21,843 bases of DNA, from positions 1 to 21,843 of the forward strand of contig CAXKVR010000528.1 in NCBI GenBank assembly GCA_964058845.1, read 5' to 3'. Positions 1-8,430 of the stretch are shown here, piece by piece. Source of the stretch: Carex sylvatica (taxonomy: Eukaryota > Streptophyta > Magnoliopsida > Poales > Cyperaceae). The translations under genes and the position numbers were made by a program. Positions within the stretch are counted from its first letter, which is position 1. Every line of letters starts with the position of its first letter. Under the pieces are notes generated by a model. That model was not told the origin of the DNA. It was given only the letters and a program-made list of their open reading frames with translations, and did no database searches.

Positions 1-62
1 GAATTTTTTGCTTATTGCTTTGCCTTTGGATTTGAGATGCTGATAACTAAATTCTGTGACAG

Positions 63-871
63 TGCTTATCGTGCCTTCTACGTGCTAAATTGGATTTATC
101 GCTACTTTACCGAGGGCCACTACTTTCGCTTGATTCGTAAGACAAATTATTTAATTCGCAATTTCATCCAAATTGAGTTAAATTAAGCCTTCATATATTT
201 GAAAAAGATTTGAAGGAGCAAGTTCAGGATTCATTTCTGATAATACATAGTTGCTTTTGTTTCAGTGTTCAACTGAATACTTACTACTATAAAACCTCAA
301 ATATCATGCATAGTGCAGCAAAATGAGAAAAGATATTAAGTCTAAGAACTTACTCATCTATAAGATGCTTTATGGCTACACTTGTGATTTTTTGCATGAT
401 ATCTTTGGTACTTAATTTCTGCTGGTATGATATGGGAAGGTTTTACCTAATGATGCTGACTCTTGATAATTGTACAGCTTGGATTGCGGGGCTTGTTCAA
501 ACTGCTTTGTATGCTGACTTCTTCTATTACTACTTTTTGAGGTAAAGCTAAAACACAAGTTTCTCTTCTATTGAAGGACTACTCTTGTAAGGAAAAAAAA
601 AGACTACTATGCAATACTTTTAGTGAATATTTTGAACAGGTTTTCCACTCTAAATAATTTATCTTTAACGAAAATCTGTATGGGGTCTATAATTGAGTTG
701 AGGTTTATAGAGGCCTTTTAGCATTAGATATCCACCAAAGAAAGCTCCATGAGAATAAAAATACCCAGAATACTAAATAGCTTTTACCAGCTGATTATAA
801 AGTACTTGATTAATTCTTTCTTTATTTGTTGCAGTTGGAAGAACAATGCAAAGCTTCAATTACCTGCATGA
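63..871 (+). CDS. ERD2: ER lumen protein-retaining (K/HDEL) receptor, ERD2 family, C-terminal part (5' part off window)
   Basis: Three coding exons are visible: 63-136, 478-541 and 835-871. The joined product ends AYRAFYVLNWIYRYFTEG...WIAGLVQTALYADFFYYY...SWKNNAKLQLPA and stops with TGA at 869-871. ERD2 receptors are seven-helix Golgi membrane proteins that bind K/HDEL-tailed ER residents and return them to the ER. The YxLNWIYRYFTE segment, the GLVQTALYADFFYYY helix and the SWKNNxKLQLPA tail are hallmarks of the plant family. Splice signals agree: acceptor CAG at 60-62 (phase 2), donor GTAAGA at 137 (split codon C|CT = Pro), acceptor ACAG ending at 477, donor GTAAAG at 542, acceptor GCAG ending at 834. 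About 60 residues are present, against roughly 215 for the whole family protein, so the N-terminal exons lie left of the window. The stretch between TEG and PWIAG reads HYFRLI, where I recall HYVHWI-like residues in most homologues. I see no frameshift, so I call it a real gene end. Confidence 0.9.
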
Positions 872-1604
872 ATTCAGGTGTAAAACATAAGAAGTGCAAC
901 CCTAGGATGAAATGTTTTAGGTAGTCCATGGGCATCATTTTTTTCTTTTTTCTTTTTTCGTTTTGCTTTTTAGCCTTTGGTGTTACCTTTTTTGTTACCC
1001 TTCTATTGGTTTTTACAAATTGAATGTATATCTCTATCATAGTTGTGAAATCTTTATGAAAACAACATTGGAACCTGAAATGCGGAATCATTGTCAAACA
1101 AAATGCAAAATTGGTTGAATCTGAGGGTTTAGATGTCTTACTTATGTAGACATGTGCCTTATTTACTTGGTTTTTCTATGCCTGTCTTCTCTTTATATGT
1201 CGCAAGTGCTTGAAGTTAGACAAGTTATATTAGTTGGAATGTTTAATGCAATTTTGTATTTTTAGTTGCTATGGTTAGTGGGTATTGCTGTGCTTGATAG
1301 TACATGGCAAGATAACAGAGATACCTTGGCAGCACATATATTTGCCAGTATGTTCTGATATATTATTTGTGAGTTGTTGCATTGCCTATCTTTCTCATAT
1401 TGTTTGTATGATGCATGAGAAATTAGTGTGCTCTTCCATTATCATACGAGAATATCATTGAGTACAGCTAGAACAAAATAACAACGATAACACATTGCAA
1501 AGATTGTTATAACGAAACCTTATTTGGATATTATAAATCTGCTGAGAGTTCGGTAATTATGTCTATCAAGTGACAGACTCTTTTATTAAGCTACACTGAC
1601 ACCA
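872..1604. other. convergent intergenic region between ERD2 and the pathogen-related gene
   Basis: These 733 bp separate two genes that point at each other, so they hold both 3' UTRs and the polyadenylation regions. A pyrimidine-rich stretch (about 938-975) follows the ERD2 stop. I see no coding exon, RNA gene or clear transposon end. The one ORF overlapping it on the minus strand (822-1097) is low-complexity and lysine-rich, and runs antisense to the last ERD2 exon. Confidence 0.5.
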
Positions 1605-4250
1605 TTATATAAAGGGACACCTTTGAGCGCTAGATGTATTTTGCTCTTCTTCAGTTGAGGCAAGATTTGGGCCTTTAAGAAGCCCAGCCATGAATTCTCC
1701 TTGATCATAGTAAACCTCCACTGTTTCAGCCCTCAATTGGTCATCAACCTGAAAAAAAAAAAGTATTGAGACATTATCACATTGAACTTCATTATCTCAC
1801 ATTTCTAAATATAACTTCGCTTCATGTTTTTTTTGTGTCTTTTCATTTCATATTTCATATCTGATATTTTTAATATAAATGACAATGGGATATGGGTTCT
1901 TTTACCTTGAGAATAGCAATTCCGATAAACTCAACCAGCTCTCCAGTTGGAGCGTGGTCTTTGAAGTTACCTTCCATGTGGCCCCAGTGCCGGAACTTGA
2001 ATGCCACCATTGGTGGGCCCGAGTACACCTCCAGCACCTCCCATGCAAACCCGCGAGGAAATGCCGACCTAAAACCCTCGTGGGATGACTCAAACGTCTC
2101 ATCCTTTGAGTTGTAGTATCCTTTTGGACAGAGTTCAGCTGGCATGGATGTCGCCAGCAGAGCATTATAACTTCCCAGAGATAGTGTTTCCTCGCCTGAA
2201 AATAAATTAGTACCATAGTTAATATGCATTATTATGTGGAGATGGGCTAATGTACATTGCGAATTAAAATCCATGTTTTGATTTGTGTTAATATTTCTGA
2301 TTTCATAGTTCAAGTAGTCGATTCAAACTGTTCAACATGATCTCCATATTAAAATGTGTTGCAGATCAAATTTGTAAATTTTTTTAGAAACTTTTATTAT
2401 TTTTTAGATAGGTGCAAAATCGTTTTTTTTTTAATATTCTAGATCATTAAAAAATAACATTTTTGTACCTATCTAAAATGATAGTAAAAATTTCAAAAAA
2501 TGCAACATTTGGTCTCCAAGCACAATTTATATAGAGATCAGACTGAGCTGTTTGGATTAGATGTTTAGATCTTAAAATTGCAAAATATGGATGTGAATTA
2601 AAACAAGAGCTATAATTCGCGATGTACATTATTAGCCCATATATATGGAGATAATCACATAAATGTTGATAATTATAGATAAAAACAGAATACTTCTATA
2701 AAAAAAAAGTTAGGTTTAGTGCTGACTTCTAACTTGTGAAAAGTAAAAATAATTGAGATGTTTCTTTAATTTTAACTCAAAATAATCTCAGTTTTGATAT
2801 AAATAGAAGCATGCCAGCATCAATATACCAGCATAACATCCCTACCTGAGAGGGGCCGGCGGCCATTGACAGCGAGCGTGAATTTTTCACGATTGATGGA
2901 TTTGAAGTCCGAGAGGCGCATCTTGTGTGAGAGTTCCATCTCCCATGTCTTTATTGCATTTTGTATCGTCTCTTCTAGAGAGCCCTTTGGCCATTCCTAT
3001 TATAACCAAAAAATGGAAAGATTAGGCATTTATGATTTGTAAATAGGAAAGAGCTTATGAAGTTTGGAAAGCAAATTTGATCCCATGTATCTTAAAATCT
3101 AGAAAAGATTATAGGTTGAATCTGCCAGGATCACATTTAAGGAGGATAAGGTACTTAGTAAGACCAGATTAATTAAGTTCTTCTTTCTGAATTTTTATGA
3201 GGATGCTTCTTACAAAAATTTGAGTCGTCGTGTAATTACTTACAAATTGGAAAACTTAGTTTGTATATGATTAAGAGTTGAAAATAAATGCTTAGAAATT
3301 ATTTTGGGATATATGCTCATTCTTCAATAATCTATATTTTTTAGTCTCATAAGAAACAAACTTTAAAAATACAAATTTCAAAGGATAGATCAGTGATAAT
3401 GAGTTAGATGTGTAATGCATTGAAACCGATGGGATTCACTTCAAAAGACGAGTTCAAATTGGTCAAACTAATTTACTTCACGACTGATGTGTTTACATGC
3501 AAATTTTATAAAATTTGAATTAAACAACTGGTCGAAATAAAAATGTGTATAAGCTAATTTTAATGTGTTTATTATTCATTATTTTTTAAACGCTTGAATT
3601 AATTCATACTAAATAAATTTGAATATATATAAATATTGCATATAGAAGTATCAATCATAAAGTATAGACGGTTTCAACAATTTGAGTTTATCGTTTGAAG
3701 TAAGTGGTTAAGTCTGATATGTTTTAGAGTTGGTGAGCTTATGAATCACTTATCCACTCTCCAAATTAACTTTATCATCAGATAAATGGAGAGCGAGTAT
3801 TTCAGCATTGAGATATATCAAATTTGAAGTTAATTAGGAAGATATCTGTCCAATATATTAAGCAAAAATATATTTAATCAAATAAGAAAACAGTTTTTGC
3901 CTACGGGCTTGCCTTAAAAAGCGACAAGAAAACAGTGGCAAATTTGGATTATCCACCATATATACCAGACGGATTGAATCTTGTTATAAAAACAATTAAA
4001 AAAGCGACAACAAAAATCTGAGAAACAAGTCAAAATTTCACGCCATAGAAGAAATTCTATGGCAAGAGAAGGTATAAAGTGTCCAAAAATTTAAACAAAA
4101 TACATTCCATAAATCATATACCTTGGTCCTTTCTTGCTCAAAGAGTTGATTAACGAGATCATATTTCGGTGCACCGCCATGCCTCCACAGTGTATCCTTC
4201 TCTCCCTCTCCAACCAGGTAAACTCGGTACTTATCTCCCCCCTCCTCCAT
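1605..4250 (-). CDS. pathogen-related protein (barley PRp-like), four exons, complete
   Basis: The coding join on the minus strand is 4250-4122, 2996-2846, 2195-1906 and 1748-1605. It gives 237 residues, close to the usual family size of about 235. Exon 1 encodes MEEGGDKYRVYL...WRHGGAPKYDLVNQLFEQERTK (1-43). Exon 2 begins EWPKGSLEETIQNAIKTWEME. Exon 3 carries LSLGSYNALL, DETFESSHEGFRSAFPRGFA and GPPMVAFKFRHWGHMEG...HAPTGE (to residue 190). Exon 4 begins VDDQLRAETVEVYYD and ends at TAA 1605-1607. These are the diagnostic blocks of the plant pathogen-related protein family, which is predicted to have an NTF2/SnoaL-like fold; family members are linked to defence expression, but no enzymatic role is established. 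Introns are phase 0, 1 and 0, all GT-AG (157, 650 and 1125 bp). No signal peptide or membrane segment is apparent, so a soluble protein is likely. The start at 4250 is supported by the match to the family N-terminus. Both larger introns carry foldback MITEs. Confidence 0.93.
2231..2662. repeat. foldback MITE in intron 2 of the pathogen-related gene (family FB-1, my label)
   Basis: The left arm, beginning GTGGAGATGGGCTAATGTAC (from about 2236), is mirrored on the right by GATGTACATTATTAGCCCAT (2621-2640). The inner arms carry CTGTTCAACATGATCTCCAT (2328-2347) and its degenerate complement at about 2535-2552. The element makes up about two thirds of the 650-bp intron and starts roughly 35 bp from the exon 3 acceptor. 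The inner arms resemble elements near 13.5, 16.2, 21.1 and 21.6 kb. I could not fix a target duplication. Confidence 0.65.
3425..3745. repeat. old, diverged foldback MITE in intron 1 of the pathogen-related gene (family FB-2, my label)
   Basis: The blocks TTTACATGCAAATTTTATAA (3491-3510) and GAATTAATTCATACTAAATA (about 3596) follow the same order as in the clearer copies at 13978-14381 and 18478-19352. There they appear as TCTACATGTGAAAATTTTAA and GACTTTATACTAAA. The ends are too degraded to find a target duplication. Confidence 0.5.
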
Positions 4251-4640
4251 TTTTCACAAAATTATATCTTCTTATATATGTACTATTCTGGATAAAAGTT
4301 AAAATACGAAAGAGTATTAAGGGGAGATTTAAAGATACACATGGAGAAACCAAAGAAGGCAATAAATCTTTTATAGTTAAGGTATTGCTCTTGATTTAGA
4401 CACCTTCCCTCTCAGGAAAGGAACATACACGTGGCGCTTTTGGCCACGTGTCGTCAGAATAGTGCTCCTCTGTGACGGATATACTTGTTTGGTAAGTTGT
4501 GTGTGTGCCCGAGTGTCTATTCTGTATCAGTTATGTCTGGCACCATATCTTTTGTCAATGTAGCGTTTCACCTATAAATACAATTCACACTTAAGTAAAG
4601 GGACTGCTAGATGTACCCAGAGTGTACCTCCCCGTGCTGC
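4251..4640 (-). promoter_or_regulatory. probable promoter and 5' UTR region of the pathogen-related gene
   Basis: This is the upstream flank of the minus-strand gene. It contains the G-box pair. Read on the minus strand it has a TATATAAG-like run very close to the start codon (about 4273-4280), which is nearer the ATG than a usual TATA box, so the transcription start cannot be set. A plus-strand CTATAAATA (about 4571) is also present. I see no other gene here. Confidence 0.35.
4428..4452. promoter_or_regulatory. two G-boxes (ABRE-like) in inverted arrangement upstream of the pathogen-related gene
   Basis: CACGTGGC at 4428-4435 and its exact reverse complement GCCACGTG at 4443-4450 are separated by 7 bp. 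Both contain the ACGT core of plant G-box/ABRE sites, which bZIP and bHLH factors bind. They lie about 180-200 bp upstream of the ATG at 4250, in the minus-strand gene's promoter. The sequence is plain; the regulatory role is inferred from position and motif. Confidence 0.55.
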
Positions 4641-4870
4641 ATTAATCGAATGTGTGGGGTTTTACTCCAGACGGAATCAAACTTTAATCTATGTGAGCCA
4701 AACAGATATATATTGAGCATCAATCTTACAATATCCATAACATTTTACTTTGAACTATATGAAAATTCATGTATAAATACATAAATTTTAAAAATAAATA
4801 GAGATCAGACCATCATTCACTCCATGTAGATTTGCTCCTGGTTTTACTGACAACGGATTAATATGATATT
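4640..4870. repeat. diverged MITE relative of the 5497-5706 element (family FB-3, my label)
   Basis: The block ACATTTTACTTTGAACTATA, followed by TTTTAAAAATAAATAGAGATCAGAC (about 4738-4809), repeats in the same order in 5600-5670 as GCATTTTACTCTTAATTGTA followed by TTGAAAATAAATAGAGAT. It also occurs reversed near 19840-19910. The ends are not resolved. Confidence 0.4.
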
Positions 4871-5496
4871 ATTGAGAATAAAAATAATCATGATGGATGT
4901 GATACACATGAGAAATAATAAAACTTAATGTAAGTTTTTCATTCATCAAAGGAGTTAAGTTTATAAGTATTAATATTTAATAACTTTTGTTGGAATATAT
5001 ATCAAATAACACTTAAATTATATGAAATTTGAGCCTTCAAAAAATAAATTATATGGAATTTGACACACAAATAATCAGTAAGGCTTACAATATATTTATA
5101 AGATTTTTCTATTTCTAAATTATTTTTTGTGTGGACCTTTGCTTTTCGTTGTGTTATAGTGCCGCTTCAAATTAGTAATGCAGTATCCAGGTGTAAAGAG
5201 AGAACAAGCAATATCAGAAATGAAAATAATGCAAAAAGAAGACACTAAAGCAAACTTTTACATCAAAAGCCTTAATAAAAAATAAAAAAAGTATCAAATA
5301 ATCTAAATAAAATTGGGCAGCATAACATTTTGCTCAGGGCCTATTTTCAATCAACTAATGGAAGACAAAATGCATAAATGCCAAGTGTCATGGGATGAAA
5401 GGATATATTAAATGCAAGCCTATTTTTTTTTCTTTTGCTTAAAATGGTTGAAGACAAAGTGAGTCTACATGATACATAAACAACACACACACTTTC
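4871..5496. other. AT-rich intergenic DNA, nothing recognised
   Basis: The stretch has stops in all frames and short A/T runs. I see no exon, RNA gene or repeat end that I can support. Confidence 0.4.
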
Positions 5497-5706
5497 AGGA
5501 GCGGAGCCAGACTTTCAAACTATAGGGATCAGACGAAAATGAGGATCAAATATATACAAAATTTATACTACAAATGAGAATCAAACATACACTGCCTATA
5601 GCATTTTACTCTTAATTGTATAGAAAATAGGATATAAATGCAAATTTTTTGAAAATAAATAGAGATTAATTGACCCCCATTGTTTGAGGGTGGCTCTGCC
5701 TCTGCA
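5497..5706. repeat. MITE with GGCGGAGCCAG-type inverted ends (family FB-3)
   Basis: The left end AGGAGCGGAGCCAGACTTTC (about 5498-5517) matches the reverse complement of the right end, TTTGAGGGTGGCTCTGCCTC (about 5683-5702). This end type is common among plant hAT-like MITEs. Possible flanking duplications (CACACTTT on the left, CACACTCC on the right) are imperfect, so the superfamily is inferred. Confidence 0.6.
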
Positions 5707-6193
5707 CACTCCCTTTCTATATTTTACCTGACTAGAGCTTTGAGAAAAATGAAGGACTTTCTTCTAGGAGAAAACTGAATTATGAGGGGGGAGGATGAGA
5801 ATTCCATTTGTGGGAGGCCATTTATAGGCTTGGAAATTGGGATCTTGCAGCATCTTTGAGGGGGCTTAATCATCATCCTGCACTGTCTGATCAAATGGCT
5901 TGAGTTAGTTTAGGTTTAATTAAGAACATATATAGGATCTTCTCATGCTGCACCAATAGGAATGCTGATTCCTTGCATGATTTTTTCTTTTTTTTAATTT
6001 AAGATTCCTTGCATTGCATGTTCCTTCTCTTTACATTGATGTACGGCCCTACCATAATTAAACACGTGTCGAGGCGGCTAGGCAGACAAGACAACTGCTC
6101 AAAAGATCCCCTTCTTTGGTGTTATGATATGTCGCCGGCACAGTTTTAGAGCTTAACCTAATCCAATACGAATTCTTTTGTTTTGTTTTTTTT
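5707..6193. other. intergenic DNA, nothing recognised
   Basis: No supported exon or repeat is visible. One isolated ACGT element, CACGTGTCG at about 6063, is present with no gene close enough to assign it to. Confidence 0.35.
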
Positions 6194-6430
6194 GGGGGAA
6201 TTTCACGTATACCTCTCAAAAACTTCAAAATTACGTATTTCCCCCTCTAAAATTTGAAATTACATACTCCCCCTCTAAACTTCAAAAACTCACATATTTA
6301 CCCATTTTATTGTCTTTTCAATTAAAACACATTCTAAAATTTTAAAATACCTATTTTATCCTTTTATTAAAAAGCATAAAACAATCATCTGACTCCAATT
6401 TGAATATAAAGGTTCATTTACCGTTCGATA

Positions 6431-6614
6431 TGCTTTGAGATCCGTGCACGCTAGATCAGCACCAATCTTGAAGCGAACAAAAGCAGAAATTGAAGCAATG
6501 TACGATCTTAATGTGATGCACACCGATCAAAATTGCTTTGAGATTTGTGCGGGCTAAATTAGCACGAATCTTGAAGCAAACACGTAATAATCTTATTACG
6601 ATGCGTGCGGATCG
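6431..6614. repeat. two-copy tandem duplication (period 103 bp) inside the outer MULE
   Basis: TGCTTTGAGATCCGTGCACG at 6431 recurs as TGCTTTGAGATTTGTGCGGG at 6534. Each is followed by CTAGATCAGCACCAATCTTG or CTAAATTAGCACGAATCTTG, then GAAGCRAACA. The unit resembles no gene I recognise. Confidence 0.7.
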
Positions 6615-6692
6615 GACAGTAGAGAAACCCTTCAGATTCAAATTTGAGTTCGATGGGACATTTTATACTTTTAATGAAAGGTAAAATAGGTA

Positions 6693-6701
6693 TTTTATAT
6701 A
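6693..6701. repeat. left 9-bp target-site duplication of the Pack-MULE
   Basis: TTTTATATA at 6693-6701 is repeated exactly at 7501-7509, on the outer side of both inverted repeat ends. Nine base pairs is the Mutator superfamily signature. Confidence 0.85.
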
Positions 6702-7500
6702 GGAGAAATTGGTTATTTGCCACTCCAAAATCTTCAAATTAGAAAAATGTCACTTCAAAATTAGAATTCATCAAAATGCCACTCCAAACTTAGAAAATTC
6801 AGAATTTTGCCACTCTAAATTATTAATGACCAAATTACCCTTCTCATCTCTTCTCCGTTTTCTTCTTCTCCGTTTTCTTCTTCTCCTCCGCCTCCCTGGT
6901 GGTTCTGTCCCGTGCCTCCAGTTGTACATCCACAATTACTAATCGTAGGATGCCCCAATTTATCATATATGCAAAACAAAACCAGTCAAGTTATAATCCA
7001 ATTATAAGTAGAGACAATTGGACCAGTACATGAACTTAACCCAAAATAAAAACAATCACGAAACTTCATTTTACATGGCAGTGAGTGATGATGGTGAGAA
7101 CTGGAGTGCGGGCCAGCGGCAGCTGTTCTGTCTGGGTCGGGTCATCCTAAGAAAGAACAAAATCCTGGTCCTGGACGAGGCCACTGCCTCCATCGACTCT
7201 GCCACCGATGCCGTGCTGCAGCAAGTCATCAAGCGCGAGTTCACCAGCTGCACTGTCATCACCATCGCTCACCGGGTCCCAACTGTAACTGATAGTGACA
7301 TGCACCAATTGGAGGCATGGGACAGAACCACCAGGGAGGCGGAGGAGAAGAAGAGGTGGGAGGGTAATTTGGTCATTAATAATTTAGAGTGGCAAAATTC
7401 TGAATTTTCTAAGTTTAGAGTGGCATTTTGATGAATTCTAATTTTCGAGTGGCATTTTTCTAATTTAAAGGTTTTGGAGTGACAAATAACCAATTTTTTC
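6702..7500. mobile_element. Pack-MULE carrying an ABC-transporter gene fragment
   Basis: The 799-bp element begins GGAGAAATTGGTTATTTGCC. Its right end, reverse complemented, begins GAAAAAATTGGTTATTTGTC. The inverted repeats run about 6702-6924 and 7305-7500 (about 200 bp each). The left arm is longer because of a duplicated CTCCGTTTTCTTCTT block. It is flanked by the exact 9-bp duplication TTTTATATA. The interior (about 6925-7304) is not repeat: it holds a captured intron tail and exon of an ABCC-type transporter. Long inverted repeats, a 9-bp duplication and captured host gene sequence without transposase define a Pack-MULE. Confidence 0.88.
7018..7431 (+). pseudogene. captured ABCC (MRP)-type ABC transporter NBD2 fragment, chimeric ORF of 137 residues
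   Basis: Residues about 22-95 read [18 protein letters not shown]...[12 protein letters not shown]...[17 protein letters not shown]. This is the second nucleotide-binding domain of plant ABCC transporters. Visible parts are the C-loop SAGQRQ (30-35), Walker B ILVLDE (49-54), the D-loop and the H-loop His85. Walker A and both membrane domains are absent, so it cannot be a transporter. The homologous exon spans 7082-7302, and TTTTACATGGCAG just before it looks like a retained intron acceptor, so capture was from genomic DNA and not from mRNA. The ORF then reads into the element's right inverted repeat and stops there, so the last ~40 residues are transposon-derived. The captured stretch has no internal stop, which suggests fairly recent capture or constraint; I cannot tell which. 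Confidence 0.85.
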
Positions 7501-7509
7501 TTTTATATA
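7501..7509. repeat. right 9-bp target-site duplication of the Pack-MULE
   Basis: TTTTATATA, identical to 6693-6701. Confidence 0.85.
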
Positions 7510-7650
7510 TTTAGAATGAGTTTTTAAAAGACAATGAATGGATAAATATGCGTGTTTTTGAACTTTAAAGGAGAAAATACGTAATTTCTCAATTTAGAGG
7601 GGAAAATATGTAATTTTAAAGTTTTTGAGGGGTATATGTGAAATTCTCCC

Positions 7651-8270
7651 TTTTTTGAGTAAATATAGGAGGTCAAGCCATTCAATATAATTAATATTTA
7701 AAAAATATTATTATTCTTTTCGAATTTCATACTTGCGATCTTTCACACGAAAAGGATTGTTTTTGTCACTCTACCAAAAGTTGGTTCTCGGATTTTTGTA
7801 TTTCACAGTTTCTTAAGTTAAGAGTGCTTTTTCAAGTACCTAAAACAGTATTAGTAGAGACATGTACAGATTGCTGCATCAAAGAAATATCTCCTTAACA
7901 AGTCACATGCTTCTGAGGTACACAATTCTAGTGCTTTCATTTGTTATTTGATTGATCTTGGGTAAGTAGTTGGAAGGGCGGAATTGAGGTGATTTTTAAA
8001 AATGGGAACGAACTGGTACAATATAGCACCTACAGGCTACAGTCCTGCTGTTCACAGGATATAGTTTTCCTATGTTAGCTAAAGGATAGCTACTGAGGAG
8101 CCCTTTGTAATCAGGCCTACGTACGGGCGTTTCAATATTAAAAAGAAAAAAATAACTTGCCAATATACATCACATTTATGTTGCATTTGTATGTCCAATT
8201 CATTCTCTAAACTTCTCTTGACTCGGATAGTTCAATTGGCCTTGTACCAAACCCGGCCAAGACTCACTTA
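7651..8270. other. intergenic DNA, possible retroelement 3' tail near 8095-8155
   Basis: No exon was recognised. GAGCCCTTTGTAATCAGGCC (about 8098-8117), then a GGGCGTTTCAATATT stretch and an A-rich run, resembles the 3' ends of some plant LINEs. The resemblance is slight and no coding remnant supports it. Confidence 0.2.
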
Positions 8271-8430
8271 GGGCGTGTTCGGCAGACGGAGTGGAATGAA
8301 AACGGGAACGGAATTGCAAAATTTTTGAACTAAAAATAACTGTTTATGTAAGAAAAAAAAAATTCAGTCTGAGTGAATTTTTTTTTTCTCTCATGTGAAC
8401 AGTAACTTTTGGACTGCCGCCGAACAGACC
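8271..8430. repeat. short MITE-like element with GGGCGTGTTCGGC ends
   Basis: GGGCGTGTTCGGCAGACGG (from 8271) pairs imperfectly with CTGCCGCCGAACAGACC (8414-8430). I see no matching target duplication, so the boundaries and class are uncertain. Confidence 0.45.

Larger units (their letters stand above)
6194..7650. mobile_element. outer Mutator-like element, interrupted in its right inverted repeat by a Pack-MULE
   Basis: The left end GGGGGAATTTCACGTATACC (from 6194) pairs with the reverse complement of the right end at 7631-7650 (GGTATATGTGAAATTCTCCC). Pairing continues for about 150 bp (6194-6350 against 7510-7650). It then resumes on the far side of the inner insertion: 6335-6380 matches the complement of 6660-6701. 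The true inverted repeat is therefore about 185 bp, and its right arm was split by the element at 6702-7500. Without the insert the element would be about 650 bp. Its arms contain a repeated unit of the type CCCCTCTAAA-CTTCAAAAATTAC. It has no transposase, so it is non-autonomous. The flanks are T-runs, so the target duplication cannot be read. Confidence 0.75.

Noticed and set aside
822..1097. 91-residue minus-strand ORF
   Set aside because: Antisense to the ERD2 last exon and 3' UTR, with a lysine run from a T-rich tract.
1879..2116. Plus-strand ORFs of 69 and 74 residues
   Set aside because: They are antisense shadows of exon 3 of the pathogen-related gene, which has strong family matches on the minus strand.
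1902..2216. 104-residue minus-strand ORF in a second frame
   Set aside because: It is the +1 frame of the same exon; the true frame gives the conserved protein.
6062..6072. ACGT G-box (CACGTGTCG) as a promoter element
   Set aside because: No gene start lies within reach, so no target can be assigned.
6709..6942. 77-residue ORF, nearly repeated on the minus strand at 7269-7493
   Set aside because: Both are translations of the MULE inverted repeats, which explains their near identity; not a duplicated gene.
7071..7265. 64-residue minus-strand ORF
   Set aside because: Antisense shadow of the captured ABC transporter fragment.
8095..8155. LINE 3' end
   Set aside because: Only a vague resemblance to LINE tails; no coding remnant or target duplication, so it is mentioned only as a possibility in the region note.
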